Shown: piece after piece, positions 46,968-56,064 of the stretch
Layout: the number at the start of each line of letters is the position of its first letter
How positions within the stretch are numbered: the stretch's first letter is position 1
Source of the DNA: Mesorhizobium onobrychidis
GTDB lineage: Bacteria > Pseudomonadota > Alphaproteobacteria > Rhizobiales > Rhizobiaceae
Direction of reading: 5' to 3'
DNA length: 64,000 nucleotides
Assembly: GCF_024707545.1 (NCBI RefSeq)
Contig: NZ_CP062229.1
Location: forward strand, 6,243,501 to 6,307,500
Notes under the pieces: model-generated
Seen by the model: the letters and a program-made list of their open reading frames with translations, nothing else
Database searches by the model: none
Told to the model about the DNA's origin: nothing
Translations under genes and position numbers: made by a program

Positions 46968-48368
46968 TTGGAATTCGATTTGAAGACCATTGAGGCGCTT
47001 GCCCCCGATCAAGCGTCGCTGAGCGCTGCCTCCAAGCTGACCAAGCGATCGAACTGGCCGCGGCTGGAAAAGAATGAGCAGCAGGCGCTCATCTGGGGTG
47101 AATGTCAGGGCTCCGGTTCCAATCCTTATCGAGTGGTGGTCGACACTGGCGACCACAGCTACAAATGCACCTGCCCGTCGCGAAAATTCCCGTGCAAGCA
47201 CACGCTGGCCCTGATGTGGATTGCCGCCACTGCGCCAGCCAGTTTTGCAGCCGCTGAATCGATACCGGAATGGGTGAATGACTGGCTTGGCCGGCGCAGG
47301 AAGACGACGCCAGCGCCAGGGCAACCGACATCCGGCGCGGCAGCCAAGAGCATCGATGAAGCCGCACGGACGGACGAGAGCGCCGCGGTCGAAGACGTAG
47401 CGGCGGTGGAGCGTCGCGAGGCAGCGCAGCGCAAGCGGGCGGGAGACACGCGAGAAGCAGTGTCGGCGGCGCTCGATGAGCTCGACCAATGGATCGCCGA
47501 TCAGTTGCGGCTTGGACTTTCCGGGTTTGTCGACGGCAGCAGCGACCGTTGCCGCCGGATTGCCGCCCGGCTGGTCGACATGAAGGCAACCGCGCTTGCC
47601 GGTCGCATCGACGAGATCCCACCGCGGCTCATGGCGCTGCGCAGTGAGGAAAGACCAGATGCTGCGATCCGCGAGCTTGGCAAGCTTGTGCTGCTGGCCA
47701 AGGCGTGGCGGTCGGCGCCCGACGATCCCGAGTTGAAGCGCCTTGTATCGACGTCTGAGACCCGCGAACAGGTTCTGGCCAATCCCAATGCAAGACAGGT
47801 CGAAAGCTTCTGGGAAGTTCTGGGCGAGAAGATCGAGAGCCGCCGTGACGGTCTCGTCAGCCATTCGACCTGGTTGCTAGATCTGAAGAGCACTACCCCG
47901 AAATTTGCCGTGCTGCTCGATTATTTTCCGGCTTCTGCCGGACGCCGGTCCAACGCTTTTGCTCCGGGCGATCGTTTCGATGCTCGGCTGGTCTTCTATC
48001 CATCACGCAAGCCGCTCCGCGCACTGGTGGCGGAGCGCATGGGTGAAGTGATGTCCGGCGCGTGGCCTGATTTCAGCTTCGGCGCTGCAAAGGACCCACT
48101 CGCCACGCATGCTTCCTATCAGGATGCTGCGCCTTGGATCACCGACTGTCCTCTCATGCTGCCGCCTGGTGCGATCCTGGTCGACGACCGCGGCACAGGC
48201 TGGTGGCAGGCCGCGGATGATCCGCAAGGGATCGCCTTGCCGATCGCAGGCGCTGTCAATCAAACATTGCTCGGCCTCGACCTTGCGGCCACGGCAGCGC
48301 TCTGGGATGGCGCCCGGCTTGACCTTCTGGCGGCTCAAAGCGGATTCGGGAGACTTGACCTGTCGTGA
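46968..48368 (+). CDS. SWIM zinc-finger protein
   Basis: A 466-residue protein. Near the N-terminus YKCTCPSRKFPCKHTL (Cys67, Cys69, Cys76, His78) is a SWIM zinc finger (CxCxnCxH), a module for DNA or protein binding. The following 390 residues are largely helical and match nothing I recognise in detail. The start is TTG 46968 with GAGGGG upstream. It leads a five-gene cluster with overlaps or gaps of only a few bases and overlaps the next gene by 4. Its role is unknown; it probably recruits a target for the MoxR/VWA partners. Confidence 0.85.
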   Translation: MEFDLKTIEALAPDQASLSAASKLTKRSNWPRLEKNEQQALIWGECQGSGSNPYRVVVDTGDHSYKCTCPSRKFPCKHTLALMWIAATAPASFAAAESIPEWVNDWLGRRRKTTPAPGQPTSGAAAKSIDEAARTDESAAVEDVAAVERREAAQRKRAGDTREAVSAALDELDQWIADQLRLGLSGFVDGSSDRCRRIAARLVDMKATALAGRIDEIPPRLMALRSEERPDAAIRELGKLVLLAKAWRSAPDDPELKRLVSTSETREQVLANPNARQVESFWEVLGEKIESRRDGLVSHSTWLLDLKSTTPKFAVLLDYFPASAGRRSNAFAPGDRFDARLVFYPSRKPLRALVAERMGEVMSGAWPDFSFGAAKDPLATHASYQDAAPWITDCPLMLPPGAILVDDRGTGWWQAADDPQGIALPIAGAVNQTLLGLDLAATAALWDGARLDLLAAQSGFGRLDLS

Positions 48369-49873
48369 ACGAGGGCGAGCAAACAGGCCTGGCGACAATG
48401 CGCGATTGCTGGATCACCGGCGGAGCCACCTTCGATCTGGCTCCGACCGCCTGGAAGACAATCGCCGGCGGTGCAAGTCCCGACGAGCAGGAGCGCCGGC
48501 TCCTGGCAATCGCAGCACAAGCGCTCGACGTCGCCCTGCGGCCGGCGGCGCCGAAGACGCTCAAGCGCCGGCCGCCGCTGCCCAGGCTTGCGCTCCCGAT
48601 GCTGCCGGAGCGGTTGCGGCCGCTGTTGAGAGCCGCTCTGAAACATGGCGTCGACGCGAGACGCAAGACGCGCGTGGTGACGCTTGTCGCCAGCCGCGGC
48701 TTTGTGCTCCATCCGATGGACTGGATGCCCGTCGCGTCGGATCAGAACAGTCCGGACGTCTACGCTCCCTGGATCGACTGGCAAGCAAGCGTGGACGGGG
48801 AGAGACATGCCCCGCAAGAGAAACTGACGGCGGAAAATTGGGATGAGTTCTATCCCGCCGCGCGACGCATCGCGCTGGCAGACATGCGCCGCAGTGGACC
48901 GGCTTCGGCTCGACTGCTGGTCGAGGCCAAGGCTTCGGGCGAGCCCGCCGAGGTCAGGCTTGCGCTGATCGAACTCATGCGCTTCGGCCTGAATCCTGAG
49001 GACGCGCCGTTCCTTAAAAGCCTCTCCGCCGACAGGTCCGGCAAGGTGCGCGAACTGGCTGGCCGACTGCTGGCAAGGTTGGGAGAGCACGGCCGTTCAA
49101 ACGATGGCGGACCGGGTGATCCCGCAGCTGAACTCGCCGCTTTCATCAGCGAAGGCAAATCCGGCTTCATCCGCCGCCGCAGCATCTACACGCCGGCGAA
49201 GTTGAAATCGCCGGCGCAGGAAAAGCGTCGCGCCGAACTGTTCGAGACCTGCAACCTGGTCGACCTCGCCGCGCGGTTCAGTGCTACCGAACCTGAGTTC
49301 ATAGGAGCCTGGCAATTCGGCGCCGACAACAATGCCGACATCCTGATCGCACGAATGGTCGCCGCGTCAGGGAGCGACGCCGCGGTGACGCATATGGCGG
49401 ACGCACTTGTCGCCGATGGCGGCAAGCCAGCGCTGTTCGTACTGCACCTCACGCCGCGCCTGGACAGTCGCAGAAAGCGTGTCCTCGTCAGGCTGATCCT
49501 GAAAGACTCGAAATATCTTGGTGCTCTCAACCTTGCCGAAGGCATTGAAGCGAGTTGGCTGGAATGGGGCGACCTGACGAATGGCCAGACGCTGCCGGCG
49601 TTGCGTTCTGCTGTCGCGGGAAACGACGACATCGTGAAGCGAGGCATCGACGAAATACTGGAAACGATGGGCTTTCTCGCCACTGCGGCGACGGCGGAAA
49701 AATTGATCGAGGACGTTGTTGCGGCCGGTATGCCCCCGGCGGCTCCCTCGCTCGTGCTTCTACGTCTCAACGCATCACTGGCGGGGGGCCTGGAACCAAC
49801 ACGTGACCAATCCGGAGAACAGCAAAATGAACGCAGCCATCCGCCTCCCTGTCGAGCAGGCCTACGCCTCTGA
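48365..49873 (+). CDS. DUF5691 family protein
   Basis: A 502-residue protein matching the DUF5691 family, which is habitually encoded with SWIM, MoxR, DUF5682 and VWA genes. The middle part contains HEAT-like helical repeats (VRLALIELMRFGLNPEDAPFLKSLSADRSGKVRELAGRLLARLG). It is therefore probably a helical scaffold. The last 16 codons overlap the start of the MoxR gene in another frame (47 bases), so its true end or the coupling may be unusual. No enzymatic motif is seen. Confidence 0.78.
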   Translation: MNEGEQTGLATMRDCWITGGATFDLAPTAWKTIAGGASPDEQERRLLAIAAQALDVALRPAAPKTLKRRPPLPRLALPMLPERLRPLLRAALKHGVDARRKTRVVTLVASRGFVLHPMDWMPVASDQNSPDVYAPWIDWQASVDGERHAPQEKLTAENWDEFYPAARRIALADMRRSGPASARLLVEAKASGEPAEVRLALIELMRFGLNPEDAPFLKSLSADRSGKVRELAGRLLARLGEHGRSNDGGPGDPAAELAAFISEGKSGFIRRRSIYTPAKLKSPAQEKRRAELFETCNLVDLAARFSATEPEFIGAWQFGADNNADILIARMVAASGSDAAVTHMADALVADGGKPALFVLHLTPRLDSRRKRVLVRLILKDSKYLGALNLAEGIEASWLEWGDLTNGQTLPALRSAVAGNDDIVKRGIDEILETMGFLATAATAEKLIEDVVAAGMPPAAPSLVLLRLNASLAGGLEPTRDQSGEQQNERSHPPPCRAGLRL

Positions 49874-50906
49874 ATTGCAGGCGCTGGCGCGCGGTGACGA
49901 CAGGCAAAAGCCTGCCGGCTGGAGCCTGTCGCCACAGGCTGTGCTGACCTATCTGCTGGGCGGGAAGGCCGGCGACGGCACGCCGGTAACGCCAAAATAT
50001 GTCGGTCGCCGCCGATTGATGGAAACCGCAGTGGCAACGCTCGCCACCGACCGGGCGCTGTTGCTGCTCGGCGTTCCCGGAACGGCCAAGTCCTGGGTGT
50101 CTGAACATCTCGCCGCCGCCATCATGGGTGACTCGACGCTGATCGTGCAGTGCACGGCCGGCACCGACGAGAACCAGATCCGCTATGGCTGGAACTATGC
50201 GCAACTTCTGGCAAAGGGCCCGAGCCAGGAAGCATTGGTGCCGACGCCGCTCTACCGCGCCATGCAGACCGGCAAGCTCTGCCGGCTCGAGGAACTGACG
50301 CGCATGGGGTCGGATGTGCAGGACACGCTGATCACCGTGCTTTCAGAAAAGATGATGCCGATCCCGGAATTGAACACATCGATCTATGCCCAGCGCGGCT
50401 TCAACATCATCGCCACGGCAAACAACCGGGACAAAGGTGTGAATGAACTCTCCTCGGCACTCAAGCGCCGTTTCAATGTCGTGGTGCTGCCCTTGCCGGA
50501 AGACATGGCGGAAGAGGTGGCGATCGTCTCCAAGCGGGTCGATGAGATGGCCGGCGGGCTCGACCTGCCGGTGCCGAAAAATGTCGGCGAGGAGATCGCC
50601 CGCGTGCTGACCATCTTCCGCGAATTGCGGTCCGGTGCGACCGCCGACGGCAAGGTGACACTGAAGACGCCTTCGGGCTCGCTGTCGACCGCAGAGGCGA
50701 TCGCGACGATGGTTGGCGGGCTCAGCCAGGCGGCGTGGTTCGACAGCGGCAAGCTCGGCGCCGAAGGTCTCGCCGCCAGCCTAGTCGGCGCGATCGTGAA
50801 AGATCCGGTACAGGACAAGGCGGTGCTGGAGGAATACCTGGAAACAGTGCTCAAGAAGCGGCCTGACTATGCAGGCTACTATGCGGCCTTGAACGCAGCG
50901 ATCTGA
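49827..50906 (+). CDS. MoxR-family AAA+ ATPase
   Basis: A 359-residue AAA+ ATPase. Walker A is LLLGVPGTAKSWVSEHL (about residue 78). The Walker B position reads CRLEELTR, with Glu where most have Asp. Sensor 1 and arginine finger are in FNIIATANNRDKGVNELSSALKRRFN. MoxR ATPases act with VWA proteins as chelatase-like or chaperone-like pairs that remodel a partner. ATG 49827 with GGAGAA upstream is chosen; the frame continues upstream without a better start. It is followed after 6 bases by the DUF5682 gene and then by the VWA gene. Confidence 0.9.
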   Translation: MNAAIRLPVEQAYASELQALARGDDRQKPAGWSLSPQAVLTYLLGGKAGDGTPVTPKYVGRRRLMETAVATLATDRALLLLGVPGTAKSWVSEHLAAAIMGDSTLIVQCTAGTDENQIRYGWNYAQLLAKGPSQEALVPTPLYRAMQTGKLCRLEELTRMGSDVQDTLITVLSEKMMPIPELNTSIYAQRGFNIIATANNRDKGVNELSSALKRRFNVVVLPLPEDMAEEVAIVSKRVDEMAGGLDLPVPKNVGEEIARVLTIFRELRSGATADGKVTLKTPSGSLSTAEAIATMVGGLSQAAWFDSGKLGAEGLAASLVGAIVKDPVQDKAVLEEYLETVLKKRPDYAGYYAALNAAI

Positions 50907-50912
50907 CGCGCC

Positions 50913-53171
50913 ATGGGGCACAGCGACGTCACCTATTTCGGTATACGCCATCACGGGCCGGGTTCCGCCGACAGCCTTGTGCAGGCATTGCAGGATTTGC
51001 AGCCGGTCGCCGTGCTGATCGAGGGGCCGATCGACGCCTCCGCGCTGCTGCCCTTGCTGGCGCGCCCGGAAATGCAGCCGCCGGTGGCGCTGCTTTGCTA
51101 TCCCGAGGAGGATCCGGCTTCGACAAGCTTCTGGCCATTCGCCGAGTTCTCGCCCGAATATCAGGCGGTGCTTTGGGCCGTGGACAAAAAGGCGGCGTTG
51201 CGCTTCATCGACCTGCCTTCGTCGGCGCGCTTCACGGCAGCGGCGGCCGACGGCGCGGAAAAGGTCGATACCGGCGAAGCGAAGGAAGCAAGCGAGCATG
51301 ACGACGTTGCTCCGCATCGGCGTGATCCGATAGGCACGCTGGCCCGCGCCGCCGGCTATGAGGATGGCGAAAGCTGGTGGTCGGACATCATCGAGCAGAA
51401 TCCGGAACCAGGCCCCATATTCGCGGCCATCTCCGACGCGATGATAACGCTGAGGGATGGTGAAGGCTCGATCGCGCAGTATGAGGCCCAGCGCGAAGCG
51501 CATATGCGGCTCGAAATCGCTGCGGCGCGCAAGGAATTCGATGGACCTATCGCCGTCGTCTGCGGGGCGTGGCATGTGCCGGCACTGCAGGCGACACACC
51601 CGCAGAAAAACGATCAAGCCCTGCTTAAGGGGATTGCAAGGCGCAAGAGCACAATGACATTGGCGCCGTGGACGGGACCGCGTCTGGCGCTGGGCTACGG
51701 CTATGGCGCGGGCGTCGTCGCACCGGGCTGGTGCAAGCATCTCTGGCGCACGCGCGGCCGGCGCGATGCAGCAACCTTGTGGCTTGCAATGATTGCAGCG
51801 GTGCTGCGGGTGAAGGGTCATCTGGTCTCGACCGCTTCGTTGATCGAAGCCGAGCGGCTCGCCCGGACGCTCGCCGCGATTCGCGAGCGGCCGAAACCCG
51901 GGTTTGAGGAATTGCGCGACGCCGCAATTGCGGCTCTGTTCAATGGCGAAGCGTTGCTGTGGGCCCTGGTCGAGGCCGAGCTGCTTCTAGGTGCGGACGT
52001 GGGCGAAATTCCACCCGACACGCCGTTGGCGCCGTTGATCGAGGATCTGCAGCGCAACCAGAAGGCGGCGCGGCTGAAACCTGAAGCGCTGGAGCGGGAA
52101 CTATCAGTCGACCTGCGAAGCGACAGCGGGCTGTTTCGTTCGACATTGCTGCATCGGCTGAACGTGCTTGGTGTGCATTGGGGCAAGTTGACGGACGCCG
52201 GTCGGAGCCGTGGCACCTTCCGCGAGCGGTGGACCCTGGCCTGGGAGCCGGAATATGCCGTTCGCCTGGTGGAGAACCTGATCTACGGGCCGACCATCGA
52301 AAAGGCTGCCAACGGCCGCCTGATCCAGATGATCGAAGCCGCAGCAACCCTCGATACGCTTGCGGCACTGGTCCAGGGCGCCATCACGGCAGGCCTGTCG
52401 GAAGCATCGACGGCCGGTCTCGCGGCCCTGGAGGCGCGCGCGGCGCGCAGCAGCGAATGCCTGGAGATTCTGGCCTCGGTGCCGCCGCTCGCCGACATCA
52501 TCCGCTACGGCGAGGCCCGCAAAACGGAGACGAACCGGCTTTCCGGCCTGATGGAGCGGCTGATCGTCGAAGGTGCGATCGCGCTTCCCTATGCGGCACG
52601 CGACCTGGATGAGCAGGCCGCCGCGACGCTGGCTAGCGCGATGCGCAAGGCCGATGAGGCGATCAGGCTGGTCGAGCCCGGGGAAGACGTGCTGGACGGA
52701 TGGCGCAACGGGCTGGCTGCCGTGCTGGAGGGGTCGCGGGCGACGGCGCTGCTGGCCGGATGCGCCGCGCACCTGCTCTACGAGGCCGGCCGCCTGTCCG
52801 CCGAAGCCGCAGCCGGACTGCTCGGGCGACGCCTGTCGCCGGGCACGCCGGTCGCCGAGGCGGCGGGGTTCTTCGAGGGCTTCTTCAGCACAGCCGGTCA
52901 ACGGCTGATCTATGACGAAGGTCTGCGCGCCGCGGTCGATTCCTGGCTCAAATCTCTCGACGAAGATGCTTTCATCGCGCACCTGCCGTTGCTGCGCCGC
53001 GTCTTTTCCAATCTGGACAGCATGGAGCGCCGGCGGCTGATCGAAGCGGTTCTCGGCCGCGCCGCGCGCTTGCCGGCTGGCCTGACGCCGACGCCGGATG
53101 GCGGCGAGGCATGGCGCCGACACCTGGAACGGCTTGGACCATTGCTCATGGGAGGAAACGGCAATGGATGA
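50913..53171 (+). CDS. DUF5682 family protein, TraB/EreA/ChaN-like N-terminal region
   Basis: A 752-residue protein of family DUF5682, unknown function. The N-terminus reads FGIRHHGPGSA (Gly10-His13), then VLIEGP (Glu37), FIDLP (about 99-103), REAHM (about 194) and CGAWHVPAL (Gly218-His221). Two Gly-x-x-His motifs, an early Glu and an Arg-rich segment between them are the hallmark of the TraB/Tiki/EreA/ChaN fold. I therefore suggest this half is a metal-dependent hydrolase-like domain. The C-terminal 450 residues are helical. It overlaps the VWA gene by 8 bases. Confidence 0.8.
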   Translation: MGHSDVTYFGIRHHGPGSADSLVQALQDLQPVAVLIEGPIDASALLPLLARPEMQPPVALLCYPEEDPASTSFWPFAEFSPEYQAVLWAVDKKAALRFIDLPSSARFTAAAADGAEKVDTGEAKEASEHDDVAPHRRDPIGTLARAAGYEDGESWWSDIIEQNPEPGPIFAAISDAMITLRDGEGSIAQYEAQREAHMRLEIAAARKEFDGPIAVVCGAWHVPALQATHPQKNDQALLKGIARRKSTMTLAPWTGPRLALGYGYGAGVVAPGWCKHLWRTRGRRDAATLWLAMIAAVLRVKGHLVSTASLIEAERLARTLAAIRERPKPGFEELRDAAIAALFNGEALLWALVEAELLLGADVGEIPPDTPLAPLIEDLQRNQKAARLKPEALERELSVDLRSDSGLFRSTLLHRLNVLGVHWGKLTDAGRSRGTFRERWTLAWEPEYAVRLVENLIYGPTIEKAANGRLIQMIEAAATLDTLAALVQGAITAGLSEASTAGLAALEARAARSSECLEILASVPPLADIIRYGEARKTETNRLSGLMERLIVEGAIALPYAARDLDEQAAATLASAMRKADEAIRLVEPGEDVLDGWRNGLAAVLEGSRATALLAGCAAHLLYEAGRLSAEAAAGLLGRRLSPGTPVAEAAGFFEGFFSTAGQRLIYDEGLRAAVDSWLKSLDEDAFIAHLPLLRRVFSNLDSMERRRLIEAVLGRAARLPAGLTPTPDGGEAWRRHLERLGPLLMGGNGNG

Positions 53172-54416
53172 CGAGGGCGAAATGAACGGGCCTGGCCCAC
53201 TCACTGCAGACGCCGGAGGGGAGCGCCGCTGGCGCCTGGCGATCGGCGCCGATGACGAGGCGTCGGCGGCACTTTCCAGCGACGACAAACGACTTTCGGC
53301 GGCACTCGATGCTCTCTACGGCGATGGTGCCAGCGCCGCAGCCAGCGACCCGCGCAAGCGGCGCGGCGGACTCGGCCGCTCGGCGCCGCGCGTTGCACAG
53401 TGGATGGGCGACATTCGCTCCTATTTCCCGCGCCAGTCGTTCAGATCGTCCAGAAGGACGCTTTCGAACGGCTGGACCTGAAGCAGATGCTGATGGAGCC
53501 GGAGTTCCTCAAAGCGATCGAGGCCGACGTCAACCTCGTCGCCGACCTGATTTCGCTGCGCTCGGTCATGCCGGCCAAGACCAAGGACATCGCCCGCACG
53601 ATCATCGCCGATATCGTTGCCAAGCTGATGCAAAGGCTGGAGCAGAAAACCGCCGAGGCGATACGCGGCGCGCTCGACCGATCGAGGCGCACCAACCGCC
53701 CGCGTGCGCGCGATATCGACTGGCAGCGCACCATCTCGGCGAACCTTCGCCACTACCAGCCCGAGCACAAGACCATCGTGCCGGAGAAGCTGGTTGGTTT
53801 CATGCGCAAGCAGCGCCGGCTTGTCGATCTTGACGAAGTCGTTCTCTGCGTCGACCAGTCCGGCTCGATGGCGAGTTCGGTGATCTACGCCTCGATCTTC
53901 GCAGCGGTGATGGCCTCGCTGCCGGTCGTGCGCACGAAGCTCGTCTGTTTCGATACTGCCATCGTCGACCTTACGGAGGAACTCAGCGATCCCGTCGAAG
54001 TGCTGTTCGGCGTGCAGCTTGGCGGCGGTACCGACATCAACCAGGCGGTCGCCTACTGCGCCGACCGTATCGAGCGGCCAACCAAGTCGCATCTGGTATT
54101 GATCACCGACCTCTACGAGGGCGGCAACGGCCAGGAGTTGCTGCGGCGGCTGGCGGCGCTGGTTCGATCCGGCGTCAATCTCGTCGTGCTTCTGGCGCTG
54201 ACCGACCAGGGCCGGCCCGGCTATGATCCCACCATGGCAGGTTCGGTTGCGGCGCTTGGCGTGCCGGTCTTCGCCTGCACGCCGGATCTGTTCCCGGACA
54301 TGATGGCGGCGGCATTGCGCCGGGAGGATATCGGCGCCTGGGCGGCGGGGGCCGATATCAAGCTCATTCGCGCCGACGCCGAGGCGCCGAGTCACTCAAC
54401 ACCTACTCCCATATAG
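53164..54416 (+). CDS. VWA-domain protein, partner of the MoxR ATPase; read through a -1 frameshift
   Basis: Two frames together give one family-like protein. ATG 53164 (GGAGGAA upstream) encodes about 89 residues to GDIRSYFP. The same protein continues in the -1 frame as APVVQIVQKDAFERLDLKQM to the stop at 54416. The VWA domain has a complete MIDAS: DQSGSMASS, the Thr in GGGTDIN and the Asp in LITDLYEGG. The shift occurs at T-TTC-CCG (53424-53430), which has the X-XXY-YYZ shape of a slippery site. A single lost G after CCG gives the same joined product. Unshifted, the first frame stops at 53481. Confidence 0.78.
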
Positions 54417-54602
54417 GTTTGACAAATAGCGGGCCGCACCTATGGTCGACCTGTTACAGGAGCGGCGCATGGCGAAAACAACCGGCTATATTTTTGGCGG
54501 GTTTTCCGCACGTTTACCGGACGACAGAAATCGGTCGCAGCCCTCGCCCTCGCGTCTTCCGGCCGCAACGGTGCGGCCGGCGCGTTCACGTCCTTGAGCC
54601 TT

Positions 54603-56021
54603 ATGTCCCAGAGGGTTGCCGAGCTCCTGTCGCGGCTGGAAAAGCGGTTGGACAGGTCAGCGATTGTTTCGGCCGACGAGGCCGGACCGCGTTACAGGGA
54701 AGATCCCGACGGCAAAGCCGGCGCGCCGCCGGAGTTCGTCCTGCGTCCGCGCACTGCCGGCGAGGTGTCGGACATACTGCGCCTGTGCAACGAGGCGGGG
54801 CAAAGGCTTGTCGTCCAGGGTGGCCGAACCGGGCTTGCCGGTGCGGCTCGCATCCAGCCCGGCGAAGCGGTGCTGTCGCTGGAGCGCATGACGGCGATCG
54901 AGACCCCCGACCGCGAGGCGGCAACGATCGTCGCCGAGGCCGGCGCACCACTGCAGATGGTGCAGGACGCGGCCGATACGGCCGGCTTGCTGTTCGGCGT
55001 CGACATCGGCGCGCGCGGCACGGCCACGGTCGGCGGCAATGTCGCCACCAATGCCGGCGGTATCCGGGTGCTGCGCTACGGCATGTACCGCGCGCAGGTG
55101 CTCGGCCTGGAAGCGGTACTTGCCGATGGCAGCATCCTGACTTCGCTCAAGGGCTTGCCCAAGGACAATTCCGGCTATGATCTCAACCAGCTCTTCATCG
55201 GCAGCGAAGGCACGCTGGGCGTCGTCACGCGCGCCTGCCTGCGGCTGCACCCGAAGCCGGCCACCGAGGTCAACGCCTTCTGCGCGCTTGCTTCGCTCGA
55301 CGCGGCGATCGCGCTGCTCGGTCTGCTCAGACAGAGACTTGGACCCCTGCTCTCGGCCTATGAAGTGAATTTCGCGCCGCTCTATGGCGCCATGGTCGCC
55401 GGCATGGATGCGCTGGCGCCGCTGCCCGTCGGCTCGCCCGTCTATGTGCTCGCCGAGATACAGGGCAGCGAGCCCGACCGCGACGGCGAACGTTTTGCCG
55501 CTGTGCTGATGCAGGCGGTCGAGGACGGCGTGATCGACGACGTGGTGGTCTCGCAGTCGCCGCGCGAATTCCGCGCGCTGTGGGCGGTGCGAGAAGACGC
55601 CAATCGTTTCCTGTTTTCGATAAAAGGCCTGGTCGGCGTCGATATTAGCATCCCGCTGGCGAGGATGGGCAGTTTCCTGCGGGAAGCGGAAGCTGCGGTC
55701 CAGGCCGTTGACCGCAATGCCGACATCTACGTCTTCGGCCATCTCGGCGATAGCAATCTGCACTATCAGGTGCGCACCGTGGATCCGGCGGCCGCATACG
55801 ACATCGTCTATCGGGGCGTCGCTGCGGCTGGCGGCGGCGTGTCGGCCGAGCATGGCATCGGCCTCGACAAGAAGGAATGGTTGCACCTCGTGCGCAGCGA
55901 TGCCGAGATCGCGGCCATGCGGCGCTTGAAAGCGGCTTTCGATCCGAAGAATATCCTCAATGCCGGGCGGGTCTTCGACCTCGCGCCGGCGGCTAGCATA
56001 CGTGACGTGCCGCCCCAATGA
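54603..56021 (+). CDS. FAD-binding oxidoreductase, GlcD/D-2-hydroxyglutarate dehydrogenase type
   Basis: A 472-residue flavoprotein of the vanillyl-alcohol-oxidase/PCMH fold. VVQGGRTGLAGAARI (FAD phosphate loop), GGNVATNAGGIRVLRYGMYR, and the C-terminal FGHLGDSNLHYQV and SAEHGIGLDKK (metal/active-site His) are all present. Such enzymes oxidise D-2-hydroxy acids such as D-lactate, glycolate or D-2-hydroxyglutarate. ATG 54603 is preferred over TTG 54594. It is separated from the VWA gene by 186 bases and seems independent of it. Confidence 0.88.
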   Translation: MSQRVAELLSRLEKRLDRSAIVSADEAGPRYREDPDGKAGAPPEFVLRPRTAGEVSDILRLCNEAGQRLVVQGGRTGLAGAARIQPGEAVLSLERMTAIETPDREAATIVAEAGAPLQMVQDAADTAGLLFGVDIGARGTATVGGNVATNAGGIRVLRYGMYRAQVLGLEAVLADGSILTSLKGLPKDNSGYDLNQLFIGSEGTLGVVTRACLRLHPKPATEVNAFCALASLDAAIALLGLLRQRLGPLLSAYEVNFAPLYGAMVAGMDALAPLPVGSPVYVLAEIQGSEPDRDGERFAAVLMQAVEDGVIDDVVVSQSPREFRALWAVREDANRFLFSIKGLVGVDISIPLARMGSFLREAEAAVQAVDRNADIYVFGHLGDSNLHYQVRTVDPAAAYDIVYRGVAAAGGGVSAEHGIGLDKKEWLHLVRSDAEIAAMRRLKAAFDPKNILNAGRVFDLAPAASIRDVPPQ

Positions 56022-56064
56022 GGCTGGAGATCGAAGGCCGGTAGCGCTGCCCGGGTGCTTGAGT

